Origin: DAITPV01 sp050692555
GTDB lineage: Bacteria; Actinomycetota; UBA4738; CALAEC01
DNA: 64,000 bases
Assembly: GCA_050692555.1 (NCBI GenBank)
Contig: JBOGVS010000005.1
Coordinates: 59,077-123,076 of the forward strand
Reading direction: 5' to 3'
Made by a program: the position numbers and the translations under genes. Numbering within the stretch: the first letter of the stretch is position 1; each line of letters starts with the position of its first letter. Positions 17,084 through 25,677 of the stretch are shown here, one piece after another. Below the pieces are notes generated by a model, which worked only from the letters and a program-made list of their open reading frames with translations, was not told the origin of the DNA and did not search any database.

Positions 17084-17341
17084 GTGGCGAGGAGGCAGGT
17101 CATCGTCCAGCTCGATGATGAGCTCATGGAGGGTCTGGATCGGGCAGCTCGCAAGCTCGGTGTGAGCCGGAGCGAGCTGCTCCGCCGCGGAGCCCGGGCC
17201 CTCCTTGATGCGTTGGCCGAGGCGGAGGCCGACCGGCAGCTAGTCGAGTCGTACCGACGCCTTCCCCAAGAGGCGTGGATCGTCGAGGCGGGACGTCGGT
17301 TGGCGGGCGGCCTGGATCTCGGTTCCCCTCCACCGGAGTGA
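17084..17341 (+). CDS. Ribbon-helix-helix antitoxin
   Basis: An 85-residue CopG/MetJ-fold DNA-binding protein: QVIVQLDDELMEGLDRAARKLGVSRSELLRRGAR is a typical ribbon-helix-helix, followed by an acidic/helical tail that would wrap the toxin (ESYRRLPQEAWIVEAG). The start is GTG 17084; an in-frame ATG at 17054 would add 10 residues. Its stop overlaps the start of the MazF gene (GTGA), the standard arrangement of a toxin-antitoxin operon. It probably represses its own promoter in the 97 nt separating it from sufD. Confidence 0.88.
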   Translation: MARRQVIVQLDDELMEGLDRAARKLGVSRSELLRRGARALLDALAEAEADRQLVESYRRLPQEAWIVEAGRRLAGGLDLGSPPPE

Positions 17342-17658
17342 ACCGGGGCGACGTCTACTGGGCGGATCTCGGGCCCGCGGCCGGGCGGCGGCCGGTCGTG
17401 ATCCTGACCAGGAACGTTGCCATCCCCCTCCTGACGGCGGTGGTCGCCGCTCCGGTGACCACGACCGTTCGAGGGATCCGATCCGAGGTGCCTCTCGGTC
17501 CTGAGGAGGGCCTGCGTGTCGAGTGTGTGGCGTCGTGCGACTCGCTGTACACCGTGGTCAAGGAAGTTCTCGACCCCCGGCCGGTCGGTTCCCTGGGAGC
17601 GGCCAAGCTGATGCTGCTCGACAGCGCCTTCCGCTACGCGCTCGAGATCCGCTACTAG
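17338..17658 (+). CDS. mazF: MazF/PemK-type endoribonuclease toxin
   Basis: A 106-residue MazF-fold protein starting at GTG 17338: VNRGDVYWADLGPAAGRRPVVILTRN is the canonical N-terminus, with the RPV strand, a VTTTVRGIRSEVPL loop, and the CDSLYTVVKEVL segment containing the conserved Asp/Ser. It would cut single-stranded RNA when free of its antitoxin. It reads against the flanking suf genes and ends 66 nt before the sufB stop. Confidence 0.9.
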   Translation: MNRGDVYWADLGPAAGRRPVVILTRNVAIPLLTAVVAAPVTTTVRGIRSEVPLGPEEGLRVECVASCDSLYTVVKEVLDPRPVGSLGAAKLMLLDSAFRYALEIRY

Positions 17659-17724
17659 CCGCGTTCAGAATTCGACGCGAGCCTGCCTAGGGCTTTACGA
17701 CTGGAGCTTCGCGGCCCGGGTTGC

Positions 17725-19134
17725 CTAGCCGACCGAGCCTTCCATCTGGAGCTCGATCAGGCGGTTGAGCTCAACGGCGTACTCCATGGGGAGCTCCTTG
17801 GTGATGGGCTCGATGAAGCCGTTGACGATCATGGCCATGGCGTCGGTCTCGGACAGGCCCCGGCTCATCAGGTAGAACAGCTGGTCCTCGCCGACCCGCG
17901 ACACCGTGGCCTCGTGGCCCAGCGCCGCCGACTCCTCCTCCACCTCGATGTACGGGTAGGTGTCGGAGCGTGACGCCTCGTCGAGGATCAGGGCATCGCA
18001 CCGGACGTTGGACTTGGCGTGGTGAGCCTCGGGCTCAACCCGCACCAGCCCCCGGTACCCGGTCCGCCCCCCGTCCTTCGACACCGACTTCGAGGTGATG
18101 ATCGACGTGGTGTACGGCGCGGCGTGGATGGCCTTCCCGCCGGCGTCGGTGTGCATCCCCTCGCCGGCGTAGGCCACCGACAGCACCTCGCCACGGGCGC
18201 CCTTGCCCAGCAGGTAGATGCTGGGGTACTTCATGGTCACCTTCGAGCCGATGTTCCCGTCGATCCACTCAACGATGGAATCCTCGTGGGCCGCGGCCCG
18301 CTTGGTCACCAGGTTGTACACGTTGGTCGACCAGTTCTGGATGGTCGTGTACCGCACCCGGGCGCCGGGCTTGGCGATGATCTCCACCACCGCGGAATGC
18401 AGGCTATCGGTGGTGTAGATCGGCGCCGAGCAGCCCTCCACATAGTGCACGTACGAGCCCGGCTCGGCGATGATCAGGGTCCGCTCGAACTGCCCCATGT
18501 TCTCGGCGTTGATCCGGAAGTAGGCCTGGAGCGGGATGTCCACGTGCACGCCCTCGGGCACGTACACGAAGGAGCCGCCGGACCACACCGCGGAGTTCAG
18601 CGCGGCGAACTTGTTGTCGTTCGCCGGGATGATCGTCCCGAAGTACTCCCGGACCAGATCCTCGTGCTCCCGGAGGGCGGAGTCCATGTCGGTGAACACC
18701 ACGCCAATCTGGTCAAGCTCATCCTTGATCTTGTGGTAGACGGATTCGCTTTCATACTGCGCCGAGACGCCGCCGAGGAACTTCTTCTCGGCCTCGGGGA
18801 TCCCCAGCTTGTCCCAAGTCCCCCGGATGTCGTCGGGCAGATCCTCCCAGGACTTGGCCTGCTTCTCCGTGGCGCGGATGAAGTAGTAGATGTTCTCGAA
18901 GTCGATGTCGGAGAGGTCGGCGCCCCACCACGGCATGGGGCGGCCCTGGAAGTGCTTCAGGGCCTTGAGCCGGAACTTCCGCATCCACGCGGGCTCGGAC
19001 TTGATCTCGGAGATCTCCGAGACCACGGCCTCCGAGAGCCCCCGCTTGGGGGTGAACACGGAGTGCTGGGGGTCCTTCCAGCCGAAGCGGTACCCCTGGT
19101 CGAGCTCCTTGAGGTCGGGACGGGTCGCTGCCAT
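17725..19134 (-). CDS. sufB: Fe-S assembly protein SufB
   Basis: A 469-residue SufB scaffold. Diagnostic segments are FVYVPEGVHVDIPLQAYF, the SYVHYVEGCSAPIY loop carrying the Cys implicated in cluster assembly, and the C-terminal SRGLSETDAMAMIVNGFI. It is the first suf gene on this strand; a TATACT -10-like element lies about 12 nt upstream of the ATG at 19134. Downstream, the opposite-strand toxin-antitoxin pair separates it from sufD, so sufD onward may need read-through or its own promoter. Confidence 0.96.
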   Translation of the reverse strand: MAATRPDLKELDQGYRFGWKDPQHSVFTPKRGLSEAVVSEISEIKSEPAWMRKFRLKALKHFQGRPMPWWGADLSDIDFENIYYFIRATEKQAKSWEDLPDDIRGTWDKLGIPEAEKKFLGGVSAQYESESVYHKIKDELDQIGVVFTDMDSALREHEDLVREYFGTIIPANDNKFAALNSAVWSGGSFVYVPEGVHVDIPLQAYFRINAENMGQFERTLIIAEPGSYVHYVEGCSAPIYTTDSLHSAVVEIIAKPGARVRYTTIQNWSTNVYNLVTKRAAAHEDSIVEWIDGNIGSKVTMKYPSIYLLGKGARGEVLSVAYAGEGMHTDAGGKAIHAAPYTTSIITSKSVSKDGGRTGYRGLVRVEPEAHHAKSNVRCDALILDEASRSDTYPYIEVEEESAALGHEATVSRVGEDQLFYLMSRGLSETDAMAMIVNGFIEPITKELPMEYAVELNRLIELQMEGSVG

Positions 19135-19188
19135 CTCAGCTCCCAGTATACGAGGGGGGTGCCCAAAAGCCTACCCCAGAGGTCGGAT

Positions 19189-19968
19189 TCAGTCGATGGC
19201 CACCCCGACCAGGCGCCCCACCAGGAGAGCCACCGCCACCCCGATGGTCGCCATGGCCACCAGCTCCAGGCCGGCCACCAGGGGCCGCTCGCCGGTGAAC
19301 CGGCTCCGGAGGCCCCCGGCCACCAGCAGGGCCACCGCGGAGACGCCGAACGAGGCCGCCAGGGCCGCCAGGCCTTCGGCGAACAGGAAGGGGGCCACGG
19401 GGATCACCCCCCCGATCACGAAAGCCACGAACACCACCGCCGCCGCGCCCAGCGGCCGGCCGAAGTGGGCCGACAGTCCCAGCTCCTCCGACATCATCAC
19501 CTTGAGCCACACCCGGGGATCGGCCGTGATCCGGTCCACCACCCGGTTCAGGAGCTCCCCCTCGAAGCCGCGTTCCCGGTAGATCGTCCGAATCTCCTCC
19601 CGCTCCACGTCCGGCTTCTCCCGCATCTCCCGGACCTCTTGCCGGAGCTCCTTCCGGTAGTACGACCGGTATGCCTTCGCCGACACGTAAGCCCCCACGC
19701 CCATGGAGATGGCTCCGGCCACCACGCCAGCCAGCCCGGCCAGACGGACCGTCTCCGCACCCGCGCCTGCGCCGGCCACCCCGGCCAGCAGGGTGAGGAT
19801 GGACACCAGCCCGTCGTTGGCCCCCAGGGTGACGTCGCGGATCCACTCCCCCTCAACCCGGTGGGCCTGTGGCTCGAGCTCGACCTCGTAGTCAGGACCC
19901 AGACCCTGGAGCTGCTCGGGGTGTTCCTCGATCTGGTGCTCCAGGCGCGACAGGTCTCTCGAGGACAC
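19189..19968 (-). CDS. VIT1/CCC1-family iron/manganese transporter
   Basis: A 259-residue membrane protein. After a 40-residue hydrophilic N-terminus, GEWIRDVTLGANDGLVSILTLLAG is the family's first helix with its conserved Asp/Asn, helix 2 has ISMGVGAYVSAKAY, then a cytoplasmic acidic helix-rich metal-binding segment (VREMREKPDVEREEI ... MMSEELG), then three more helices. Members export or sequester Fe2+ or Mn2+. Its position 55 nt upstream of sufB suggests iron homeostasis coupled to cluster assembly, though the link is only positional. Confidence 0.88.
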   Translation of the reverse strand: MSSRDLSRLEHQIEEHPEQLQGLGPDYEVELEPQAHRVEGEWIRDVTLGANDGLVSILTLLAGVAGAGAGAETVRLAGLAGVVAGAISMGVGAYVSAKAYRSYYRKELRQEVREMREKPDVEREEIRTIYRERGFEGELLNRVVDRITADPRVWLKVMMSEELGLSAHFGRPLGAAAVVFVAFVIGGVIPVAPFLFAEGLAALAASFGVSAVALLVAGGLRSRFTGERPLVAGLELVAMATIGVAVALLVGRLVGVAID

Positions 19969-20063
19969 TGCTCCTCCTCGCGGCGGCGCGATGAGGGCCC
20001 GCGAAGACGGACCCTCATCAACCCTACCCGAGAACCACGGGTCGCCTTGCGGCGCCCGGCGAG

Positions 20064-20903
20064 CTATCGCTCGATCGGCGCGCCGACCAACGAGCCGTAC
20101 TCGGTCCAGCTGCCGTCGTAGTTCTGGACCTTCTGGTAGCCGAGCAGCTCCTTCAGCACGAACCAGGTGTGGCTGGACCGCTCCCCGATCCGGCAGTAGG
20201 CGATGACCTCCCCCTCGGGAGTCAGTCCCTCACCCTCGTACAGAGCCCGAAGCTCGTCGGGGGACTTGAACGTCCCGTCCTCGGCCGCGGCCTTCGACCA
20301 CGTGATGTTGAGGGCGCCGGGGATGTGGCCGGGCACCTGGGCCTGCTCCTGCGGGAGATGGTCGGGGGCCAGCTTCTCCCCCCGGTACTCCTCCGGAGAG
20401 CGGACGTCCACGAACGAGGTCTTGCCGACCTTGGACAGCACGTCATCCCGGTGGGCCCGCAGGTCCTCGCGGATGGGCCCGCCGATCTCGAACTCGGTGG
20501 CCGGGAACGAGGGCACGTCGGAGACCAACTCCCGGCTCTCCAGCTCCCACTTCTGCCGCCCTCCGTTGAGTAGCTTGACCCGGTCGAAGCCCAGGTACCG
20601 CAGCAGCCAGTACGCGTACGAGGCGAACCAGTTGTTGTTGCCGCTGTACAGGATCACGGTGGTGTCGGGTCCCACGCCGGCCTGCCGGAGGAGGGCGGAG
20701 GCGCCGCCCTGGTCCACGTAGTCGCGGCGCAGCGAGTCGTGCAGGTCCTTGAACCAGTTCCACCCCACGGCGCCCGGGATGTGTCCCTTCTCGTAGGCAG
20801 AGGTGTCCTCGTCGACCTCGATGATCCGGACGTTGGGGTCGTCGACGTGGTCGGCGAGCCAGTCCGTGTCCACGAGCGCTCCGGGGTTGGCGTAATCGGT
20901 CAT
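20064..20903 (-). CDS. Two-domain rhodanese sulfurtransferase
   Basis: A 279-residue protein with tandem rhodanese domains. The C-terminal domain has the active-site loop YCRIGERSSHTW with catalytic Cys; the N-terminal domain lacks Cys at the matching place (LYSGNNNWFAS) and is structural. It transfers sulfane sulfur from thiosulfate or 3-mercaptopyruvate to an acceptor. A strong CAGGAGGATC ribosome binding site precedes the ATG at 20903. It lies between VIT1 and SufT and may feed sulfur metabolism near the suf cluster. Confidence 0.88.
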   Translation of the reverse strand: MTDYANPGALVDTDWLADHVDDPNVRIIEVDEDTSAYEKGHIPGAVGWNWFKDLHDSLRRDYVDQGGASALLRQAGVGPDTTVILYSGNNNWFASYAYWLLRYLGFDRVKLLNGGRQKWELESRELVSDVPSFPATEFEIGGPIREDLRAHRDDVLSKVGKTSFVDVRSPEEYRGEKLAPDHLPQEQAQVPGHIPGALNITWSKAAAEDGTFKSPDELRALYEGEGLTPEGEVIAYCRIGERSSHTWFVLKELLGYQKVQNYDGSWTEYGSLVGAPIER

Positions 20904-21103
20904 CGGTGATCCTCCTGTTCTGGTCGGGATGGTCGTGGGGGGTGGCCCGAAGGCCTCAGCGAGACGGCCTGGTACAGCCGCAGGCGCGGTTGGGGATCAT
21001 GGTCCCGGCCGACCGGGCGCAACGCGTTGGGATCATATCTCCGATGCCTTTGATGGGATTCGCCGCGGGCTTTGTACCGGAGGGGACGCTCCGCTGTCAA
21101 GCC

Positions 21104-21472
21104 TCAGAACATGCCCAGGGCGGCCTTGGCCTCCTCGGACATCTTGTCCGGGGTCCAGGGGGGGCTCATGACCATCTCGGCCTCCAGCCCGTCGACTCCC
21201 TCCACACCCTCGAGCATCTGCTGGATCTGGGTCTCGATCAGGGGCCCGATGGGGCACCCCATCGTGGTCAGGGTGTAGGTGATGTGCACCGTGCTCCCCT
21301 CGATCTCCACGTCGTAGACCAGCCCGAGGTCGACGATATTGATCCCCAGCTCGGGGTCGTTGACCTGGCGAAGGGCCTCCATGACCTGGTCCTTCAGGCC
21401 GGAGCGGTCGCCGTTCCCGGCCTCGGGGGCCGGAGCCGCCGCCTCGTCAATTTTCGGGTCGTCTTGCTTCAT
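21104..21472 (-). CDS. sufT: SufT / MIP18-family (DUF59) Fe-S maturation protein
   Basis: A 122-residue DUF59 protein. After a 25-residue low-complexity leader the domain starts VMEALRQVNDPELGINIVDLGLVYDV, with the conserved Cys in TTMGCPIGP. In other bacteria SufT assists Fe-S cluster maturation and often sits in suf operons. It is on the suf strand, 200 nt upstream of the rhodanese gene. The 63 nt between it and the response-regulator gene carries both divergent promoters. Confidence 0.88.
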   Translation of the reverse strand: MKQDDPKIDEAAAPAPEAGNGDRSGLKDQVMEALRQVNDPELGINIVDLGLVYDVEIEGSTVHITYTLTTMGCPIGPLIETQIQQMLEGVEGVDGLEAEMVMSPPWTPDKMSEEAKAALGMF

Positions 21473-21533
21473 CGGCTCTATCTAGAGGATATCCTATGGC
21501 CCTCTCAACGACGACTTGCGGGGGAACGCATCG

Positions 21534-22166
21534 ATGCGCGTACTGATCGTCGATGATCACCCGGTCACCAGGGACGGCCTGCGAACGGCCTTCGGGATGT
21601 CGGACGAGATCGAGGTCGTTGGAGAGGCCGCGTCCGGCGAGGAGGCCATGAAGGCCGTGGACGACCTCAGCCCCGAGGTCGTGTTCATGGACGTCCGGAT
21701 GCCCGGGATGAACGGCATCCAGGCCACCCGGATGATCCGGGAGCGCCACCCCGAGACCAAGGTCATCCTGTTCACCATCGACGAGTCCCGGGCCAGCGTG
21801 GCCGAGGCCATCCAGGCCGGGGTGTCCGGGTACCTGCTCAAGGACGCGGGGGTCTCGGAGCTGGTCAACGCGGCCCGCCAGGCCATGCAGGGCAAGGCCG
21901 TCATCCACCCCAGCCTGACCCAGGCGTTCATCGAGGAGGTCCAGCTGGTGGACCGGCCCTCCTCCCCGGAGGCCCCGCTGTCCCCGCGGGAGATCGAGAT
22001 CCTCCAGAAGATCGCCTACGGCGCCACCACCAAGGAGGTCGCCGACCAGCTGGGGATCTCCTTCCATACGGTCAAGACCCACCTGGAACGGATCTTCGAG
22101 AAGCTCGGGGCCAACGACCGCGCCCAGGCGGTGGCCATCGCCATCCGCCAGGGCCTGGTCGAGTAA
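21534..22166 (+). CDS. NarL/LuxR-family response regulator
   Basis: A 210-residue two-domain regulator. The receiver has the acidic pair Asp7-Asp8, phosphoacceptor Asp53 (VVFMDVRMPGM), Thr in LFTIDES and Lys in GYLLKDAG. The C-terminal LuxR helix-turn-helix is clear (LSPREIEILQKIAYGATTKEVADQLGISFHTVKTHLERIFEKLG). I use ATG 21534, preceded by GGGGGAACG, rather than an upstream TTG. A histidine kinase gene follows after 39 nt and is the likely partner. Confidence 0.92.
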   Translation: MRVLIVDDHPVTRDGLRTAFGMSDEIEVVGEAASGEEAMKAVDDLSPEVVFMDVRMPGMNGIQATRMIRERHPETKVILFTIDESRASVAEAIQAGVSGYLLKDAGVSELVNAARQAMQGKAVIHPSLTQAFIEEVQLVDRPSSPEAPLSPREIEILQKIAYGATTKEVADQLGISFHTVKTHLERIFEKLGANDRAQAVAIAIRQGLVE

Positions 22167-22205
22167 AACTCACCCTCGGTCGGGGCCCTGCCGATACCTC
22201 CCTCG

Positions 22206-23411
22206 ATGAGTGAGGCAACCCTCCTGGTGTGCGGCCTCGACCTGAGCACCGTCGAGGACCTGGGCTCCCGTGGATACCGTGTGGAGACGGCCGACACCGG
22301 GTACCGCGCGGTCGAGGTGGCCGAGCGGTTGCACCCCATCGCGGTGATCGCTCGATCCGATCTCCCAGGCCCGGAGCCGGCCGAGCTGATCCGGAGGCTG
22401 AAGGCTGCCGCCCCCGAACGCCGGGTGGTCGTGGTGGCCGGCTCCCCAGAAACCGAGGCCGCCGTCCAGGTCCTTCGCGCGGGGGCGGACGCCGTGCTAC
22501 TGCCACCGACCGTGGAGCTCCTCCTGTGGACCGTGGCCCGGGTCGTCGAGGGCGGCGTGGTGCTCGATCCCACCATCGCCCGCGGCCTGGTCGAGTCGCT
22601 CACGCAGTCCGTCACCCGGGAGCGGGAGTGGGCCCGGGCCCTGGCTCATCAGGCTCAGCAGGCCGAGGAGCTGGCCCAGACCAAGACCGACTTCCTGGCC
22701 AACGTCTCGCACGAGCTGCGGACCCCCCTCACCATCATCAAGGGCGTGGCCGCCACCATCTCCCGGCTCCCCATCGATGCCCACCGGGACCGGGACGACC
22801 TCCTCGAGCAGGTCGAACAGGCGGCCGACAAGCTCTCGGGCACCGTCGACGGCATGCTTACCCAGGCCGAGATCCACCGGGGTGAGTTCTCCCTCGACTT
22901 CCGGCCCTGCGACGTGGCCACGGTGATCCGGGAGGGCGCCGGAGAAGCCGCCGACCGGCATCCCGGCATCCAGGTCGAGGTGGTGGTCCCGAACACCCTC
23001 ACCGTCGTGGCCGACGCCCGAGCCGTCCGCGGAGTGGTTCGCCAGCTCGTTGACAACGCCTGTCGGTACTCGGACCAGGGAGGGACCGTCCGCCTCAAGG
23101 CCCGGATGGCGGACGAAGGGCTCACCGTGCACATCACCGACCGCGGTCTGGGGGTGGGGCGGGACAAGGTCGCCGCAGCCTTCGGCCAGGCATTCTCGCC
23201 CGGCGAGGAAGTCCTGACCAAGCAGAGGTCCGGGTTGGGCCTCGGCCTCAACCTGGCCCGCAACCTGGTCGCCCTGCACGGCGGAATCCTGTGGGCCGAG
23301 CCCTTGCCCGGCGGAGGTTCCCGGCTTTCGTTCACGATCCCCGCAAACGGACCGTCCGACGGAGATCAGGACGAGGGGGCACCCGCAGCGGAGGCCAGGA
23401 CTTCCTCGTAG
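22206..23411 (+). CDS. Sensor histidine kinase with N-terminal pseudo-receiver
   Basis: A 401-residue cytosolic kinase without membrane segments. Residues 1-115 have a receiver-like fold, but the phosphoacceptor position is Arg50 (AVIARSDLPG), so phosphorylation there is not expected. A coiled linker (about 125-160) leads to the HisKA domain with His169 (FLANVSHELRTPL) and an HATPase domain with N box VDNACRYS, G1 ITDRGLGVG and G2 SGLGLGLNLARNL. Encoded 39 nt after the NarL regulator. The sensing input is unknown; the pseudo-receiver may bind a ligand or another protein. Confidence 0.9.
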   Translation: MSEATLLVCGLDLSTVEDLGSRGYRVETADTGYRAVEVAERLHPIAVIARSDLPGPEPAELIRRLKAAAPERRVVVVAGSPETEAAVQVLRAGADAVLLPPTVELLLWTVARVVEGGVVLDPTIARGLVESLTQSVTREREWARALAHQAQQAEELAQTKTDFLANVSHELRTPLTIIKGVAATISRLPIDAHRDRDDLLEQVEQAADKLSGTVDGMLTQAEIHRGEFSLDFRPCDVATVIREGAGEAADRHPGIQVEVVVPNTLTVVADARAVRGVVRQLVDNACRYSDQGGTVRLKARMADEGLTVHITDRGLGVGRDKVAAAFGQAFSPGEEVLTKQRSGLGLGLNLARNLVALHGGILWAEPLPGGGSRLSFTIPANGPSDGDQDEGAPAAEARTSS

Positions 23412-23417
23412 CCCACG

Positions 23418-23933
23418 TCAACGTCCGGGCCCTCGATACCACACGGTCCGGACCCCGCCGGGTTCTACCCGCTGGTCCTGCCCCGCGTCGCGAAGCAACA
23501 ACCGGATCACCCCACCGTGCGAAACGACCAGGTGGTCTCCGTCCGGAAGCTCGTCGATGGCCTCCCGGACCCTCCGTCGCAGGTGCGGGACCGACTCACC
23601 CTCCGGGGCGGCGAAGTCGTCGAAACTCAGGAGGGCCCTCTGCGTGGCCGCAGGGACCCGATCCCAGGTGGCTCCTTCCAGGGCCCCGAAGTCCAGCTCG
23701 CGGAGCCGGGAGTCGGGAACGGCGATCCCGGCGGCGATCCGCGCGGTCGACAGCGCGCGGGACAGGTCCGAGCTGCGCACGGACGCGAACCGTCGCCCGG
23801 CCAGCACGCTGCGCAGCGCCATGGCCTGGCGCCTCCCGGCGGCGTTCAGGGGCACGTCGCGCCACCCATTCAGCCGTCCGGAATCGCTCCACTCGGTGTC
23901 GCCGTGGCGAACCAGCCACAGGCGCACGGTCAT
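23418..23933 (-). CDS. cobC: Histidine phosphatase, probable alpha-ribazole phosphatase (CobC-like)
   Basis: A 171-residue histidine-phosphatase protein: RHG motif LWLVRHGDTEW, proton-donor Glu in LRELDFGALEG and the second His in VVSHGGVIRLLL. Its start overlaps the cobS stop by 4 nt (ATGA), and it ends the cobalamin operon, so dephosphorylation of alpha-ribazole phosphate is the natural assignment. By sequence alone it could be a general phosphoglycerate-mutase-like phosphatase. It converges with the histidine kinase gene with a 6-nt gap. Confidence 0.8.
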   Translation of the reverse strand: MTVRLWLVRHGDTEWSDSGRLNGWRDVPLNAAGRRQAMALRSVLAGRRFASVRSSDLSRALSTARIAAGIAVPDSRLRELDFGALEGATWDRVPAATQRALLSFDDFAAPEGESVPHLRRRVREAIDELPDGDHLVVSHGGVIRLLLRDAGQDQRVEPGGVRTVWYRGPGR

Positions 23934-24691
23934 CGCCACCACGCCAGCGAAGCGCCCGAAGCAGCCACGGCCGCTGCCACGATCAGGACCAGCACCTCGG
24001 CCACCTGCTGGGCCGCGCCCAGGACGTCCCCGGTGACTCCGCCGATCCTCCGCCGGGAGAACCACCCCACGCCCGCCGCTCCCAGGGCCGCCGCGGGGCC
24101 CGCCAGAAGGAGCCACGGTCCGAGGGCCACGGCCCCGGCAACGAGACCGGCGGTGAGGGCGCCGAGCACCTGGGCCCGGGTCACGGCGGAGACGTGAGCC
24201 GCGGCCATCCCGTCGGCCGTTGCCGGGGCCAGCGAGCCCATCACTCCGACTGCGGCTCCCCGGCTCAGGGCGTGGGCGCCCACCAGGGCAGCGATGCCCG
24301 CCTGTGGCCCCAAAGTCGCCACGCAGGCCACCCGGATGACGGCGCTCCACACCAGGGCCAGAACCCCGAAGGTGCCGTGGTGGGGATCCCGCATGATCTG
24401 CAGCGCCTCCTCACGGCTCCACGAGCCTCCCAGCGCGTCTGCGGTGTCGGCCAGGCCGTCCTCGTGAAAGGCCCCGGTGATCAATGAGCCAAGGGCCACG
24501 GCGATCGCCGCGGCCGGGAGCGGGGGCAGCACGAGACCGAGCGCCGCGTAGGCCCCGGCCACGGCCAGGCCGACGAGGGCTCCGACAACCGGGAACCACG
24601 GCACGGAGGCCGCCAGGCCAGGCGGCGCTCCGGGCCCACGTGGAACCGGGACCCTGGTGAGAAGCGACAGGGCCCCTAGGAGGTTCCTCAT
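23930..24691 (-). CDS. cobS: Adenosylcobinamide-GDP ribazoletransferase
   Basis: A 253-residue integral membrane enzyme that joins adenosylcobinamide-GDP and alpha-ribazole(-phosphate) in the last assembly steps of adenosylcobalamin. The hallmark ITGAFHEDGLADTADALGG is present, together with RDPHHGTFGVLAL, and several hydrophobic helices. Overlaps of 4 nt with both cobT and the phosphatase gene show a tightly coupled operon. Confidence 0.93.
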   Translation of the reverse strand: MRNLLGALSLLTRVPVPRGPGAPPGLAASVPWFPVVGALVGLAVAGAYAALGLVLPPLPAAAIAVALGSLITGAFHEDGLADTADALGGSWSREEALQIMRDPHHGTFGVLALVWSAVIRVACVATLGPQAGIAALVGAHALSRGAAVGVMGSLAPATADGMAAAHVSAVTRAQVLGALTAGLVAGAVALGPWLLLAGPAAALGAAGVGWFSRRRIGGVTGDVLGAAQQVAEVLVLIVAAAVAASGASLAWWR

Positions 24692-25677
24692 CCGAGCCCC
24701 CAGTCCTCGAACGTATCGACGTCGGTCACCGCCGCTGCGGCAGCCCGGATCAGAGGAACGGCGAGCAGAGCCCCGGTGCCCTCACCCAGGCGCAGCCCGA
24801 GGTCCAGCAGGGGCAACAGCCCCAGCCGCTCGAGCAGCCGTCCGTGTCCGGGCTCGGGTGAACGGTGGCCCGCGATGCAGTGGTCCAGCGCTCCGGGTCG
24901 CACCAGCTCCAGCGGAGCGGCCGAGGCGGTCACCACGAAGCCGTCCAGGACCACAGGGATCGAGCGGAGCCGGGCCTCGAGGATCGCCCCGCAGATGGCT
25001 GCTAGCTCCGGTCCACCGACCTGGCGTAGCACCTCGAACGGGTGACGACGCGCGCCCACCCGTTCCCGGGCCGCCTCCACGACGGCGCGCTTACGATCTA
25101 GGATCGCGCCGTCGACACCCGTCCCCCGCCCCGTCCAGTCCGCCACGGATCCCTCGAACAGCGTCGCGCACACGGCTGACGCCGCCGTGGTGTTGCCGAT
25201 GCCCATCTCCCCCAGCACCAGGAGGTCGGTCGGTACGCCTCGAACGGCGCCCCGCCCTTGGTCCAAACACGACGCGAAGCGCTCCTCGGAGAGCGCGCTC
25301 TCGCGGACCAGGTTGCCGCTGGGGTGGCCGACCCCCACGTCCACCACGTGGAGCTCGGCGTCCACCAGCCGAGCCAACACCGAGGCCGTCCCCGCCCCGG
25401 CCTCGAGCACCTCCACCATGGCGGACGTCACCTTGGCCGAATAGGCACTGACGCCCTCGTCCGCTACCCCGTGATCCGCGGCGAACAGCACGGCGGCGGG
25501 CCGCCGCACCGCCGGCCGGGGTGAGCGCTGCCACCCGGCCAGCCATACCGCCACCTCGTCCAGCCGGTCGAACGCCCCCGCCGGCCGAAGGACCCGGGAG
25601 GCGCGGTCACGAACCGCCGCCCGGGCATCGTCATCGGGCTCCGGAAGGTGGGCCAGCGCCTCGGTGAGCTCAGCCAT
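24688..25677 (-). CDS. cobT: Nicotinate-nucleotide:dimethylbenzimidazole phosphoribosyltransferase
   Basis: A 329-residue CobT that activates the lower-ligand base to alpha-ribazole phosphate. Conserved features are FAADHGVADEGVSAYSAKVT, LGEMGIGNTTAASA and the C-terminal LRLGEGTGALLAVP, whose Glu is the catalytic base in characterised CobT. It overlaps cobU by 8 nt at its start and cobS by 4 nt at its end. Confidence 0.94.
   Translation of the reverse strand: MAELTEALAHLPEPDDDARAAVRDRASRVLRPAGAFDRLDEVAVWLAGWQRSPRPAVRRPAAVLFAADHGVADEGVSAYSAKVTSAMVEVLEAGAGTASVLARLVDAELHVVDVGVGHPSGNLVRESALSEERFASCLDQGRGAVRGVPTDLLVLGEMGIGNTTAASAVCATLFEGSVADWTGRGTGVDGAILDRKRAVVEAARERVGARRHPFEVLRQVGGPELAAICGAILEARLRSIPVVLDGFVVTASAAPLELVRPGALDHCIAGHRSPEPGHGRLLERLGLLPLLDLGLRLGEGTGALLAVPLIRAAAAAVTDVDTFEDWGLG

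Noticed and set aside
18019..20121. Open plus-strand frame of about 700 codons across sufB and VIT1
   Set aside because: Antisense to clear SufB and VIT1 coding sequence, with no ribosome binding site or domain.
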